The notes beneath the pieces were generated by a model. That model had not been told where the DNA came from. It searched no databases and was given only the letters and a program-made list of their open reading frames with translations. A program made the position numbers and the translations under genes. A stretch of DNA of 64,000 nucleotides from Artemia franciscana (Eukaryota > Arthropoda > Branchiopoda > Anostraca > Artemiidae), in contig NC_088873.1 of NCBI RefSeq assembly GCF_032884065.1, forward strand, positions 8,691,702 to 8,755,701, given 5' to 3'. Below, one piece after another: positions 11,267 through 22,634 of this stretch; positions within the stretch are counted from its first letter, which is position 1; each line of letters begins with the position of its first letter.

Positions 11267-11989
11267 TCAACATTTATCCCCCAAAAAATAATCTTTTAAT
11301 TTCTTTTGAAACTGAGGTACGAGTTCCGCCACCCTAATGTTCACTGGAAGTCCATTCCGTACACTTGGACCCAGATATTTCATTAAGAATGAAGACCGGG
11401 TACCATGACGTAAATCCACAACTATATCACTACTATGCCTTGTTCCATATTTATGTAGATCACTATTTCTTTGGTAAAAACTCTTAAAGATATCCGGGGC
11501 TAGGCCATTCATACATCGAAACACAAATACAGCAGCCTGGTAATCTCTTATCTGACCGACATTAAGGAGCTTCAGCGACGTAAAGCAAGCACAGGTGTCA
11601 TGCACATCCTAGACATATCTACCTATTGTTCTAACAGCTTTATTTTGTAGAATTTGCACTCTTCTATAGTTGGATAAGAAGTTGCTGCTCCATAGGAGGC
11701 AGCCATAGGAGATATATGGATAAACCAACGAATCATATATTGTTAGAAGTATCCTCTGTGGGAAAAAGTGCTGCAGACGCCGAAATATGCCAACCCCACG
11801 GGTGATTTTTGATGAAATAGCGTCACTGTGACATCTCCATGACAGGTGGCGATCCAGATAAAAACCAAGATAGCGGAGATGGTCAACTTGCTGAATTGGT
11901 TTACCACATAAAGTTACGAGTCCATGCACATCTAGCGGTGTACCAACACTGCAGAACGTCATTAAAATGTCTTGCGCACATTTACGCAC
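11267..11989 (-). pseudogene. CR1/L2-like LINE ORF2 C-terminal fragment
   Basis: One frame reads from 11989 to 11267, interrupted by a single TAG at 11609-11611. Upstream of the stop are the reverse-transcriptase thumb-type segment HLRYLGFYLDRHLSW and the conserved SLVYPYISYGCLLWSS. Downstream are LKLLNVGQIRDYQAAVFVFR and the GPSVRNGLPVNIR motif near the C-terminus, typical of the domain after the RT in CR1/L2-type ORF2 proteins. The FADD/YADD catalytic box lies in the missing 5' part. The protein ends FLGDKC at 11267. The element is dead: 5'-truncated, with an in-frame stop. Confidence 0.8.
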
Positions 11990-12058
11990 AGTAGACTTAA
12001 TGAGGTAAAGACCTCTAGCCTTTCTGTAGCAAGTACTACCAAGGCTGAGGATATTTAA

Positions 12059-12769
12059 GTGAAAATTTGAGGGTAAAGTTCAACTGAATTAAAACTAACT
12101 ATTTGCATTCATATTGTAAAAAGGGCATATCAGCAATATCCTTGGAATATCTTGCAGTATAAAGAGGAAATTTCTTCACTTTGCTTGCAGTGATAAATCA
12201 AAATAAAGGGAACGAAATCGGGAAACTTTACATGTGCATGGGTTACATTAAGACATAAAGAGCCATGGGGACAGGAATACATTTAAATTGGAAGTAACTA
12301 AAAGCAAACAATCAAGTATTTTTTTTCTGGATTTAATGAAGAATTTTTACACTTTGTATGTGCTCATTTCTGATCAGCAGTTGGTTGTTTTGGCTACTAA
12401 TGCCAGTACAAACAAGAGCCCAATAGAATCAGTATTTGTTTCTTTGTTCTGCATAGGAATATATTCAGATATCAGGTTAATAACTCTGGAAACAAATTTA
12501 CAGCATTCTATTTGTTCTAATTTAACACACTGACAATTTCTCTTCATAGTGTTTAGTTTGAATGCAGTCATATATGTGAATGGCACTAACAGGTACATAT
12601 TTGTAGGATTTATCTGGATGGGAGCAATAATGCATAAAAATTATAATTAGAATCAGAAGGGGGGGGGGGCAAAAAGTTAATTCTTCAAAAAATTAGGGTT
12701 ATGAGTTAACTTTTCTATATCATTAAGTAGGAAAAATTCATAAAAGAGATTTTTCAAAGAAAGCTAAAG
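12059..12769. other. unrecognised sequence
   Basis: This lies upstream of the truncated LINE. It holds an 11-G run near 12660 and a few frames under 90 codons with no familiar motif. I see nothing I can assign. Confidence 0.4.
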
Positions 12770-13345
12770 AGCTTCATTAAACTAAAGATGAGACGAAATA
12801 AAGTCAAACAAATTTTCAAGCATAAAATGGCCACAAATTACCATCAATAAATAAATGAAACCCAAAACAAACAGAAACTACGATAAATAACCAAGTCAAT
12901 CTTAAATAAAAAGAAATTGCCACGAAGTGCCGTGGGGTTACGCCCCTGTGCCTTCCAAGAACTGGAATTCAGCTTTTTATCTCTCATAAAATAAACTTTC
13001 AAAAAATCTCTATTGTAACCAAGATTTCTGAGAAAAGGAATGTGAGTTGGAAGTTTAATATATACTGATATTCATTCCTGAAAGTCTTTATATTTTAAAT
13101 TTATTTAAGCTAAAAAAGAAAATATAAGCTGTTTTGTATTCTAGAAAGTGAAAATTATGTTCTGGTTTTTAGAAGGCATGGAGGGCACTATCCCTGCTCC
13201 TCTTTTTTGTACTTTCTACTTGTTTTGAGCATGACTTGGCTTTTCATTGTAATTACCATTTATTTTTGGTTTTATTTATTTATTGATGATGTTTTATAGT
13301 ATTTTTATGCTGAAAAAACTATTTGATTTTACTACTACTCATATA
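12770..13345. repeat. fold-back repeat
   Basis: The left arm (about 12800-12880, with caagcataaaatgg, ccatcaataaataaatg and aacccaaaaca) is mirrored by the right arm (about 13240-13335, with tttggttttatttatttatt, gatgatg and atgctgaaaaaac). The centre carries gttacgcccctgtgccttc followed by aagaactgg and a run with tctcataaaataaac. A related centre occurs at 63690-63960. Similar arm sequence also appears at 61690-61860. Confidence 0.6.
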
Positions 13346-13549
13346 TGAGTTAATTTGGGAATATTGTTTGGGGTTGGAGGATTTTCAGTGGTTGGAAAAT
13401 TTCCAGGGGGGGGGGAGATTGAAAGGGATCTATTGAAATGGTTTAAAGTATGGTCAAAAATTGAACAAATAAATAATAAATATCAGCTGGAAGTTCAGAG
13501 CCATATTAAGACATAAAAAAAAAAAAAAAATTTATATTTCAGGGAAGAG

Positions 13550-14660
13550 GGGCTACCGAGTCCTCAACCCTTGCTCTTTATGCTAAAATTTAGCGTTTTG
13601 TTCATAATTCTTTAAGGAATGCTGCTCTAACCCAAGAGGCATTGACTTTGAAAGATAAGTATTTTAATGGACTACAAGCCTTAGGATTAGCATTAGTTTT
13701 TAGTCACAGTAGCAGGGGTATTGGGAGTAATAATACTAGCATTAGTGTACACATTTTTTTTTTTTTAGTTCAAAATCCCTCATCATGCCATGATAGCTTA
13801 AACTTAATAACCTTATTTATTTCTAAGATATTGCTGGTAAACCATTTTGACAATTTGCATGCACACAGTGTGTTCTGATTTAGCCCATCAACCCTGTAAC
13901 AATTCCTGAGTATTTCACCTTCATACATTAACATTAGTAATATTATTAATAGTAGGAGCAGTAGTAGTATGTGCCTAGTTCAATTTAAGTAGTTCAACGT
14001 GCCCTGAAAGTCTGAACTTAATGCTCTAAGGTAATCCTGATATGCCCTTTTGACAGTCTGTGTACACATGGTATGTTCTGATTTAATTGGAAATCCGTCT
14101 CAGCATGGGATGTAAGCTTCAACATGATATTCTAAGCTACTTCTGGGATATAGGTGTTCTGTCCTTCTGATAACCTACATTGACATAGTGTGTTATGTTT
14201 TAGTTCAATATTCCTATCTATATTTCATTGAAGTTTCACCTTAATACCTTAAGTCTCAGTCAAGGTGATAATAGTGATATTAGTAGCAGTTATAGTAGTT
14301 GTACTAGTCATAGTAATAGGAATAGTATTCACATATTGCCTCTTGGTTAGTTAAATATCCCCCTTATCATGCTTTGGAAGGTTCAACTTAATACCCTAAA
14401 CTATTCCTGGGATATTGTGAACTCACTATTTTGACAACCTGCATGCACACACCGTGTTTAGATTTAGTTTGACATCCTCCTAAATATTTCCTGAAAGTTA
14501 CCTTTAGTGTCAGTAGTAGTAGCCTAGTAGTCGTAGTAGCAGTAGTAGTTGCAGTGGCAATGCACAAAGTGGCTTTTGGGTTACTCGACAGACCCTGAAA
14601 GTTTCTACGTAACTGCTCTGAGCTGTTCTGAAATATTAGTTGTTTATACTGCAAACTTTG
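13550..14660. repeat. tandem repeat, unit about 590 bp, with AGT trinucleotide tracts
   Basis: The phrase gacaatttgcatgcacacag (13846) recurs as gacaacctgcatgcacacac (14433), 587 bp later. Diverged versions occur at about 14051 and 14168. Each major unit includes a ctgaaagt..aacttaat..ctaa segment and an (AGT)n-like tract (13940-13970, 14270-14330, 14505-14560). No coding sequence. Confidence 0.7.
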
Positions 14661-17428
14661 CCTACCTGAAAACTGGTTCTACAAAAAAGGAAAAAAAGAA
14701 GGAAATATCAGCAAATTTATTTTAAATTTTTGATAATAAGATATTGATGTGTTGAATCCTTAGGTTTTTCCCATGCCTCGTCATAAGTAATGTTTAAAGT
14801 TTTCTTAACTCAAATTTGACATGTCAAATCAAATGGACAAATTTGACAGGGTGTATTTTTCGATTTTGTTTTCAAGTTTGTGTTTTTCATTTTTGTCAAT
14901 TACCTTCATCCATTTTCATGATTTTTGTCTATCTTTTTGTAGGTTTGATACTTCTCCTCTGCTACATAAAGAATGTTTAAGTTTGTCTATATTCTTTGAA
15001 TTTTCTGAATTACCAGGAGGTAGTGAACGTTACTAAAAAGCCACCTTAGTATTTGACTGGACTCCTGGAGCATGGATACAACAGACCCCTCTGATTGTGG
15101 CGTCATTAAGGAAGGTAACTGATATATTTGCAAGCCGTGATAATTAGTATTTTTAATTTATTTATGATGCTATTGATTTAAATAATTAAATACAAACTTC
15201 TATAAAGAATGTTAAACTTAAAAAAAAAAGGAAAAAAAATGAACTACTAAGTCACATCATCAATCACACAGAATTATTTGTGTGTATGGTCTTAATATTC
15301 TTATTATCAATTAATTTTCAATGGTCTTAATTTTGCTTAGATCTTTTGTACTTTAATCAATTGTTTGCAAATGATTATTTAACCCATCGGTTGTTTTGAA
15401 ATACTTATCAGGAAGATAAACAAAAAGCTAATCAATCTTAGTTTCATGTTTTAAGTGCAATGCCTAATGAATTGCATTTTTAATAATTAAAACATATCCT
15501 TGAAAAATCCCTGATCACAGTAAGGTATTTGAAAATGAAAAACAAATATATCCTTGATGAAATTTGTCAAAAGAGGATTTTTTGGTTCAACTAGAATCGG
15601 GACTAATAGTTTTGTTCTACTTATAGTTCAAAAAGTGACATCCTATACCCATTATGGTTCATCCAATTCTACGTCCCAATCGTTTCTGCGATTTGTTGAA
15701 AAGGCAGAAACCTCCTTTTCTAGTTAGTTCTCCAATTTTTGTTTTGTTCCACTTTTGTTCTCTTTCCCTCTTCTAGTTGCGAGCTAACAAAAGTGATTCA
15801 CCGTAAATATTACTGTCAGCCAGGGCTAACCGAATTTTCAAATTATGTGTCGTTTTTAGTTCCTTTTTTCTCCCTTCTTGTTTTTACTTTCGTAGTGGGC
15901 AAGTCATCTTCGAATACAATCTGAACAAAATATCTTTTTGCTTTGTTTGAATTTTCAGATAATGTTCCTTTTTTGCAAGTCCCTTTCTTTTACTTTTTGT
16001 ATATTTTTAATCAAGCTATAGAATTATCTTTAAATGGCAAGTCAAACTCTATTGTCTGCTATCCCTCAGATAATAGCATTAAAGAGAAATCATTATTGAA
16101 TTATAACTGATTTCCTACAATACATTTTCTGAGGGAAAGCACATACATACCCTTATTTCAAGACATAGCAGAATTTGTATAGCAAATTCTAGAGCTCATA
16201 CTCATTCTCTGTTTTTTCTGTGTTACACTATGTCTTTGGAATATAGGTTTGAAGAATTGTCATTTTTTCAATGAAGGTGATGAGAAAAACTGAATTTAAA
16301 AAGTATTTTATTTTCGAACCATAATACCTAAGGTTTAATTTTAAAGTCAGTCCGGTTTCACCTTTCTTGTTTACTCATCTCGCAAGAGTTGCTACACACT
16401 CCCACTGTTATCGAAATCACGTGTGTTTCCTCCCTTAGACTGATGGGCGTGGCTTTTACTGTATCCTGTCCCCCTAATCCACCTCTATTAGTATGGTAAT
16501 TTATACCATAAGTAATGTAGAATCGGTGCATCTTATGGTCTTGAAGTCGATTATAAGGAAAGCCTTCTTGACAACTCCAAGGAGGCCTGTAAGTTGTCTT
16601 TGCTCAAGTACCACTCAGAAATGCTCTGAGAAACTTTTCTAGCTATAAAAAAGATCTTTCATATGAACCCTCAGGCTTTTAATAGCTCTGTTCCAAACTT
16701 GGACCACACAGGCCATTCGGTTAGGTATCTGAAGCCAACTGAGTCTGCAAGGAATGACATAGTCCTTCGGATAGAAGAGTCTATGTAGTCTGGTAGTTTT
16801 ATGGTCCAATTTTTAGTAGCTCCACAAGCATTCGGAGACATACAAATACCCTTTTTTCTTATTCTTCATCTCCATCCAAAGTGTTTCCTTCCTTCCTTCC
16901 TGTTGCTACAGCCCTGTTTCATGGACAGACTGAAGGTTCTTCTTTTTTATGTGCGCGAAATAGCTTTGTATTCCGAACCTGGACAGCGCACTCCCTTTGG
17001 ATCCCAGGACACACCTTTCTGCCTAATATCTATTCTCAGCCCAAGTTCAACGTATTCCTCCTTGCAAATCTCAATTAACTACCTACACCACATTAAACAT
17101 GGTGCAGGTAAATATATTTCTTGAACATATTTTTTTTTACATATAGTCATATCCTACTAATGAATTGTAATTACCGAAAAGCATGAGGGAACTGACCTGT
17201 TTTTCTCTACCTTAAGACAGGGCATATACTCATTTTCTTCTAAACGTCATAAGCTTGACTTTTTTTTTCCAGTTTTGACTTTTTAGTATATAAATCTATC
17301 ATTTCCGCCGACCACCTGCTAACATAAGTCTGCGCTGTGTCATGAGGGACTCATGCCTTTACCGTGTCAATTGGCTCACCCTCTCTTAAACCTTTTGGTC
17401 CTACATATAGTCCCGGTTCCCGAAATTT
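14661..17428. other. unrecognised region up to the assembly gap
   Basis: No domain, splice-flanked open segment or clear repeat was recognised. Frames of 61-107 codons at 15739-15924 and 16801-17124 have low-complexity or overlapping alternatives in other frames and no motif. Single-copy intergenic DNA or unknown repeats are equally possible. Confidence 0.4.
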
Positions 17429-17528
17429 NNNNNNNNNNNNNNNNNNNNNNNNNNNNNNNNNNNNNNNNNNNNNNNNNNNNNNNNNNNNNNNNNNNNNNNN
17501 NNNNNNNNNNNNNNNNNNNNNNNNNNNN
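17429..17528. other. assembly gap (100 N)
   Basis: A run of exactly 100 N. The round length suggests a placeholder for a gap of unknown size, so distances across it are unreliable. Confidence 0.98.
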
Positions 17529-18110
17529 ATCCCAAGAGAAGAAAGATCAAATCTTTAGAAGAGAGATCAGATCTTTAAGAAGAAAGATCAGATCTTTAGA
17601 ATAAGAGATCTGAGTTACGAGGTCCTCCTAAATATGAAGTTTCATGAAGATCCGATCACTCCTTTGTAAGTTAAAAATACGTCATTTGATCTAATTTTTC
17701 ATAATTATCCCCCCCCCCCAATAGAGCGGGTCCGTTCCAATTATGTAAATCACGTATCTAAGACTTCTGCTTATTTTTCCTAACAATTTTTATCCCAATC
17801 CCTCCAATCTAAGTGTTTTCCATGATTTTAGGTTCCCCCAACCCCAACCTCCCTCCAATGTCACCAGATCCGGTCGGGATTTAAAATAAGAGCTTTGAGA
17901 CACGCTATCCTTCTAAATATCAAATTTCATTGAGATCTGATCACCCATTCGTAAGATAAAAGTACCTAACTCCTCCCCCCAATGTCACCAGATCCGGTCG
18001 GGATTTAAAATAACAGCTCTGAGACACGATATATTTCCAAACATCCAATTTCATTAAGATCTGATCAACCATTAGTAAGTTAAAAATACTTCAATTTTTT
18101 CTATTTTTAT
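17529..18110 (+). repeat. dispersed repeat R, tandem units (forward)
   Basis: The unit gtcaccagatccggtcggg, followed by atttaaaataagagctttgagacacg-like, tcaaatttcattgagatctg and atcacc..ttcgtaag segments, appears at about 17860-17970 and 17978-18100, with a partial unit near 17590-17680. At the left edge a short unit like gaagaaagatcagatcttta repeats three times (17535-17600). The family recurs reversed at 57535-57945. No frame of interest. Confidence 0.8.
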
Positions 18111-18830
18111 GGCACCAAGTGCCATAAAAAGGCAAAGAGGAGGGAGTTTTAAGAGTTGAAATAAAAAGGAGTTTCTTGCTTGGTATACCTCTTAAAAGCG
18201 TTGGCAGATTTATTAGAAAATAAAACCAGATATGCCTTGCATTGTGACACATTCAGTTATGATATGAAGACTCTAGCTCAAGTAGGGCAAGGAAAAGTCG
18301 GATTTAAACATTGAAAAAGTTTAAATATTGATTTAGTTTATTCTAACTTATGGAGTTGTAACTTTGATCAAGAATTTGAGAAAATATGCCCAACATGACA
18401 CATAATTCCAAGTTCTGAGATGAATAACTCAAATAGGGCGAGGGGAAGGGTGTTTAAAGAGTTAAAAAAGTTGAGTTTTTTGCTATGTTTAGAATAATTA
18501 ACCAGTGGAGTGATGGCTTTGAATAAAATTTAGATTCTGTGATTTAGATCCCAGGTCAAAAAGGGAGAGGGAGGTATGGTTTTAAGTTTTGTTTGATAGC
18601 ATAGTAGTGAATGGAGTGCCAGATTTAAATGAAACTTGAAACAAAGATGCCTGACACCATTAATAATATTAAACTCTGATATGAAGACCTTAAGTAAAAT
18701 CAGGCAAACGCTGAGTCTTTCAGTGTGTTTGCATTACTTTTGAAAGGAGTATCAGATTTGAATGAAAGTTGGAAGAAAAATTCCTAGCAAAATGCCACTC
18801 CACTGGGTCCAGCTAGAACTTGCCACACTC
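18111..18830. repeat. degenerate tandem repeat, period about 120-160 bp
   Basis: A motif like gatatgaag..ct..aagtagggcaagg recurs near 18260, 18417, 18540 and 18677, each followed by a tttaaa- or tttgaatgaaa-type stretch and a gga-gtg-cagat phrase. Divergence is high. It opens with the small palindrome tggcaccaagtgcca (18110-18124). Confidence 0.45.
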
Positions 18831-18955
18831 GTTTAATCAGAAATAACTAAAACAATTTCTCCATGTTTATTATCATGGTAAGAAGTGTAAAGTAGGGCAT
18901 AATTTTCTACCTTCACATCATATTTACTAATTAACAAACCGCTGAATTTACTTAC

Positions 18956-19149
18956 CCTAATTGGTAACTCAAAGTTTGACTGTGTTGGTCTAAATGAAAT
19001 ATGGTCACTCAGGAAGATCATGTGGTTGTACCATTTCCAGGGCTTCTTCTCCTTCACTGCTGCTGATCCACTCTTTGTCAGCATCTGAGAGCGTTTCTCT
19101 CTCATATATCCGTCTCTTAGGGAACGCCACATTTTTTGACATTCTTGCA
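18956..19149 (-). CDS. MADF-domain protein, exon 2 (C-terminal half of MADF)
   Basis: On the minus strand an acceptor (tatcatttgtttcag) precedes 19149 and a strong donor (gtaagt) follows 18956. The 194-nt exon enters in phase 1. It encodes QECQKMWRSLRDGYMREKR, then a linker with SGSAA, then KPWKWYNHMIFLSDHI. This matches the second half of a MADF domain (the Adf-1-type Myb/SANT-like DNA-binding fold), with its C-x2-RW-x2-LRD-x2-R core (K-M-W here) and the closing W-x6-FL. Its phase fits the donor of exon 1 at 22275. MADF proteins are sequence-specific DNA binders, some of them encoded by or derived from PIF/Harbinger transposons. No downstream exon was identified. Confidence 0.72.
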
Positions 19150-22100
19150 CTGAAACAAATGATAAAGAATGTCAACTTTAGCAAAAGAAAACCAGCCATA
19201 CTGCCAGGGGTAAGCTGGCTTTTGTATCATCCATGACACTTATTATTTGAATTACTTACATCCTTGTTAAATATATTTAAATCTTACACTATAACAAACA
19301 TTTTCCACTAGTTTTTGTGCTATAAGTGTTGTGTATGCAACTTTTTCCTTTCTGCTTTTCAGCAGTTTTCAAGACTTATGATGAAGCAGGAAAGTGTTTC
19401 CAGGAATCTTACAAAAACCTGCCTCATGTACAAGGCACAAAATGAGTATTTTGGGCTAATTCTGTGTACAGGGCAAATAGTAGATAGAAAACAAGGAACA
19501 TGGGTAGGCCTACTTATAGGATATAAATTAGATAAGGGAAAAATGAGATATTCTTTATATCTACTATTTAATTCCCTAAAATAGTAAGAACTAGAGCTAG
19601 GGCTCCTCTGAAGGAAACATATTAATACAAAAAAACTAGTGTCATAAAATTCCTTACTTTATGCTCCTTCCAAATATCATAGCTACTTTTCTAACAATAT
19701 ACCTCACCCCCTGAAGGTTCCAGGTAAGTTTTGTATTTCCCTAAGAAATATACAACTAAAAGAAAACAGTAAAATAGCAAGATTCTTATTTATGATATGC
19801 AACAAATTTTCTATTAAATAAATTATAAAATTTCCTTCATTTATTTAAATCCAATATCCAATAGCCTACATAAAAAAATAATAATATGCAATTCGATATA
19901 GGTCTAAAGGTTTTGATATGCCAAGAAACCCATTCACAAGAATAGAATTGATTTTGTAGATTTGCTACTTAAGGTTTACTATAGGGCAGAAATCAGTTAG
20001 GAGGAAAATCAAGTATATTATTAGATTATCTGTTCAGTTCTCTTTTCAAATAAAATAACCACTACCATTGCAATTAAACAACATACTATAGCATACCCTA
20101 GAATATGCTACTAACATTGCTGATTTTGTCAATTTGCTAGCTAAGATTTAATATAGGGCAGAAATCAGATAAGAGGAAAAACATGTATATTATCGCTTTA
20201 TCTATTCTGTTCTCTTCTAAAATATAACAACAAATACCATTACAATTGAACAACAGCACCCTCTAAATGCAGCTAAGTATAGCTCCACATTAGGCATATA
20301 CAAGGATTAACTGTTCATTTTACCAAATTAAGGCAATGTAACAAAGAAAAAAAACATACACAAAACCTATACATTTAATCTCTGGTTAGATCTGGCAGTT
20401 AGGGCCAGGGATGGATCTAGAAAAAAATCATGGGGGGGACTGGACCAAGTGCACCAATGTGATGGATATATCTTGCAATTGGAAAACCCTATGCCTAAGG
20501 AAAAATATGTTAACACAGAAAATTGACAATTTGAGTAACACTTGGAGACCAACTAATCAAAATAAATCTCTAGTGGAGTAGGTCAGGGTCCTGGTGCCAG
20601 AAGGCCATCAGCATTTGACATGGAGTATCTAAAGTTGGCAGTGGGGCCCACAACTTTCTTATGACAGCAATAGAGATCAAAGGTTGTCACTAGATTCAAG
20701 GGTTGAATTTTCTTTGACCATTAAATCTATAGCAAGACCTGGATGGCAGACCCTTTACTGGTATAGCCATTAAAAGCAGGTTAGGCTAGGAGCCGAATAG
20801 AAATGGTGGCAATCAACTGATGGTTTGAGGTTTCCTGGGACATCACTCCAAGATCCAGGTAAAGTTACAAATCTACCAATATCTAGTCTGAAGATGATCT
20901 GGTAAAATTCTAGTTGATTGACTTCTTGTTATTTCAGAAATTGGTTAGGTTAGGAAAATGAAACTTTTGGGGATGAATCTACAGACTAAAGTATGTCCCA
21001 GAAAGGTGTTTTGAAGTACCATGCTCTACTCCTTGTCACTCTAGAGAATTCACTTTCCTAACCTAATCACTTTCTAAGATAGCAAAAGTTATGTGAGATA
21101 AGCAAAAGTTTCTAAGATAGCAAAAGTTGTGAAGCTGAAAACACTTTTGTTGTACTTCATTCAAGCAGAAGATCTATTTTATAAGATTTCACTTTTATAA
21201 CATACATATTTTCAAAGGTCAGGGCCCTCTAGAGGGAGAAGGAGTAGAGGTAGGTACTTCAAAATACCTTCCTGGGACATACTTTAGCCTGTAGACCCAT
21301 CCCTGAAAGTTTCATTTTCCTAACCTAACTCATTTCCAAGATAGCAAGAAGTCAAATCAACTAGAATTCTACCAAATGTTGTTTTGTCAAATTTTCAATA
21401 GGCATAGAACTGTCATGTAAGCAAATTTAAGGGCTCTCTAGAGGGAGAAGGACTAGAGGTGGGTACTTTAAAATACCTTCTCCAGATATACATTAGCCTG
21501 TAGACCCATCCCTGAAAGTTTCATTTTCCTTACCTAACCCCTTTCTGAGATAGCAAGAAGTCACTCAACTAGAATCTTACTAGTGTTTTGTACAAGAAAA
21601 GTAAAAGATGACTCACTTAGGGTTCCCCAATGATAATAGCCTACCAAGTATCTCAAGCTACGTATAATAGCAAGACTTGTTAAGGAAATAATTGTATCAA
21701 TAACTAAGTGTTGATTATTGACTTACATGAATAAAGATAATGACTATACAAGAATTTAACTAAAAGGTGGTAAAATATATGACAGATCTTATTGGTCTAA
21801 ATATTCAAGACCTATAAACACAACTGCTTTCTAATCTCAATTCTTTGTGTTTCTGATTCTTAGCAGCAGCTTGGCAATGGAAAATCTCAGTTCTATTGGC
21901 CTACTAGATATGGTCTAGATAGGTCTGGAGACATTTAAATTTTATTTTCTCTACAGTTAGATTTAGATATAAGGGGATATACATTATGTTACAAATCTAG
22001 TGATCCCCCAATTTGCATGATCACTAGATTTTCAAAGGTCAAAGAAAATTTGATCCTTGAATCTAGTGAAGACCTTTGATCTTGATTGCCATCATAAGAA

Positions 22101-22274
22101 AGTCATGGACCCAACTTATTGTTAGGCATAGGCCTACCAAAGAGTATAGTAAATGCTAGATAAACCCTGTGTCTGACCTAAGCCATTCAAAATCAGGGTT
22201 TTGTTGTAGGTTGCTAGAGACCCTTAGAAATTTGAACTAAATATAGCCTACAAAAAGTTAGTAGACATGCTTAC
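19150..22274. other. inferred MADF intron, mostly unrecognised
   Basis: No exon or transposase frame was found. It contains the small repeat cluster at 20940-21545 (separate entry). The boundaries follow from the phase-1 donor and acceptor. Confidence 0.45.
20940..21545. repeat. three copies of a palindrome-arm repeat, one inverted
   Basis: The segment with gggacatactttagcctgta, gacccatccctgaaagtttc and attttcctaacctaac lies forward near 21275-21335, forward again near 21485-21545 (with a modified start), and reversed near 20945-21010. The same segment occurs in both arms of the giant inverted repeat (about 40750-40820 and 49675-49740). It is therefore a dispersed repeat and not unique arm sequence. 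Confidence 0.7.
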
Positions 22275-22414
22275 CACTAACACCAACTTCCCCTGAGACC
22301 ATTTCCCAGGCCTCTAACACAAGGTGTTTTTTGGAGTGATCATCTCATATTTTTTGAAAATAATATGGGCTGGCACCTAACAGCCATAATTAGTTTCTCA
22401 GTCACCACCTCCAT
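22275..22414 (-). pseudogene. MADF-domain protein, exon 1 with a frameshift
   Basis: From the ATG at 22412-22414 the minus strand reads MEVVTEKLIMAVRCQPILF, the start of a MADF domain (L-I-x2-V-x3-P-x-L). It then hits TGA (22340-22342). Shifting one base restores SKKHLVLEAWEMVSGEVGVS, the expected A-W-x2-(I/V) core, up to a donor gtaagc at 22269-22274. The donor is phase 1 and matches exon 2, giving a continuous MADF domain across an intron of about 3.1 kb. The one-base shift means the copy is broken or the assembly has an error. The ATG lies about 220 bp from a candidate transposon end at 22634. Confidence 0.6.
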
Positions 22415-22429
22415 TATTTTTTTTTTTTT

Positions 22430-22634
22430 CTTTTTTAAATAAGAACAAGGCATGCGACTTGTCGCAAAAAGTTGAAATTATTGAACTCATGCGATTTGTC
22501 GTAGGATTCAAAATTATGAACGCATTTTTCATTGCAGCAAAACGTATGGTTTTGCTTCGTATGTCGCATGATTTTTGTCATTATCATCAATATCGCACGA
22601 TTTTGCGCGAAATCGCAGCAGTGTGAACTAAGGG
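22430..22634 (-). mobile_element. candidate DNA-transposon terminal region
   Basis: Read on the minus strand from 22634, the sequence begins cccttagttcacactgctgc and continues with gcgatttcgcgcaaaatcg and repeated cgacaaatcgcatg-like motifs. A CAC/CGC-rich end of this kind is common in PIF/Harbinger- and hAT-like elements. It abuts the Helitron frame exactly, with a TTA triplet at 22635-22637 that could be a 3-bp target duplication. I did not find the opposite terminus, so the family is inference. Confidence 0.4.

Larger units (their letters stand above)
10995..12058 (-). mobile_element. 3' end of a CR1/L2-like LINE
   Basis: The minus strand carries the C-terminal part of an ORF2-like protein (11267-11989 plus a few codons upstream). 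A 3' UTR of about 200 bp follows, then a GC-rich hairpin at 11021-11066 and an (ATTT)n tail at about 10998-11016. The 5' part, including most of the reverse transcriptase, is missing, as is usual for 5'-truncated LINE insertions. I see no RNase H. Clade assignment to CR1/L2-like is inferred from the C-terminal domain style and tail type. Confidence 0.75.

Noticed and set aside
11050-11337. 95-codon plus-strand frame rich in proline
   Set aside because: It is the opposite strand of the LINE 3' UTR and C-terminus; its proline bias comes from a C-rich tract.
16801-17124. 107-codon frame with an overlapping 65-codon frame
   Set aside because: No motif, two frames equally open over the same bases, and no supporting splice sites or neighbours.
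18833-18955. Continuation of the MADF frame past 18956 as coding
   Set aside because: A strong donor (gtaagt) ends the exon at 18956 and the following residues lose MADF character; it is more likely intron read-through.
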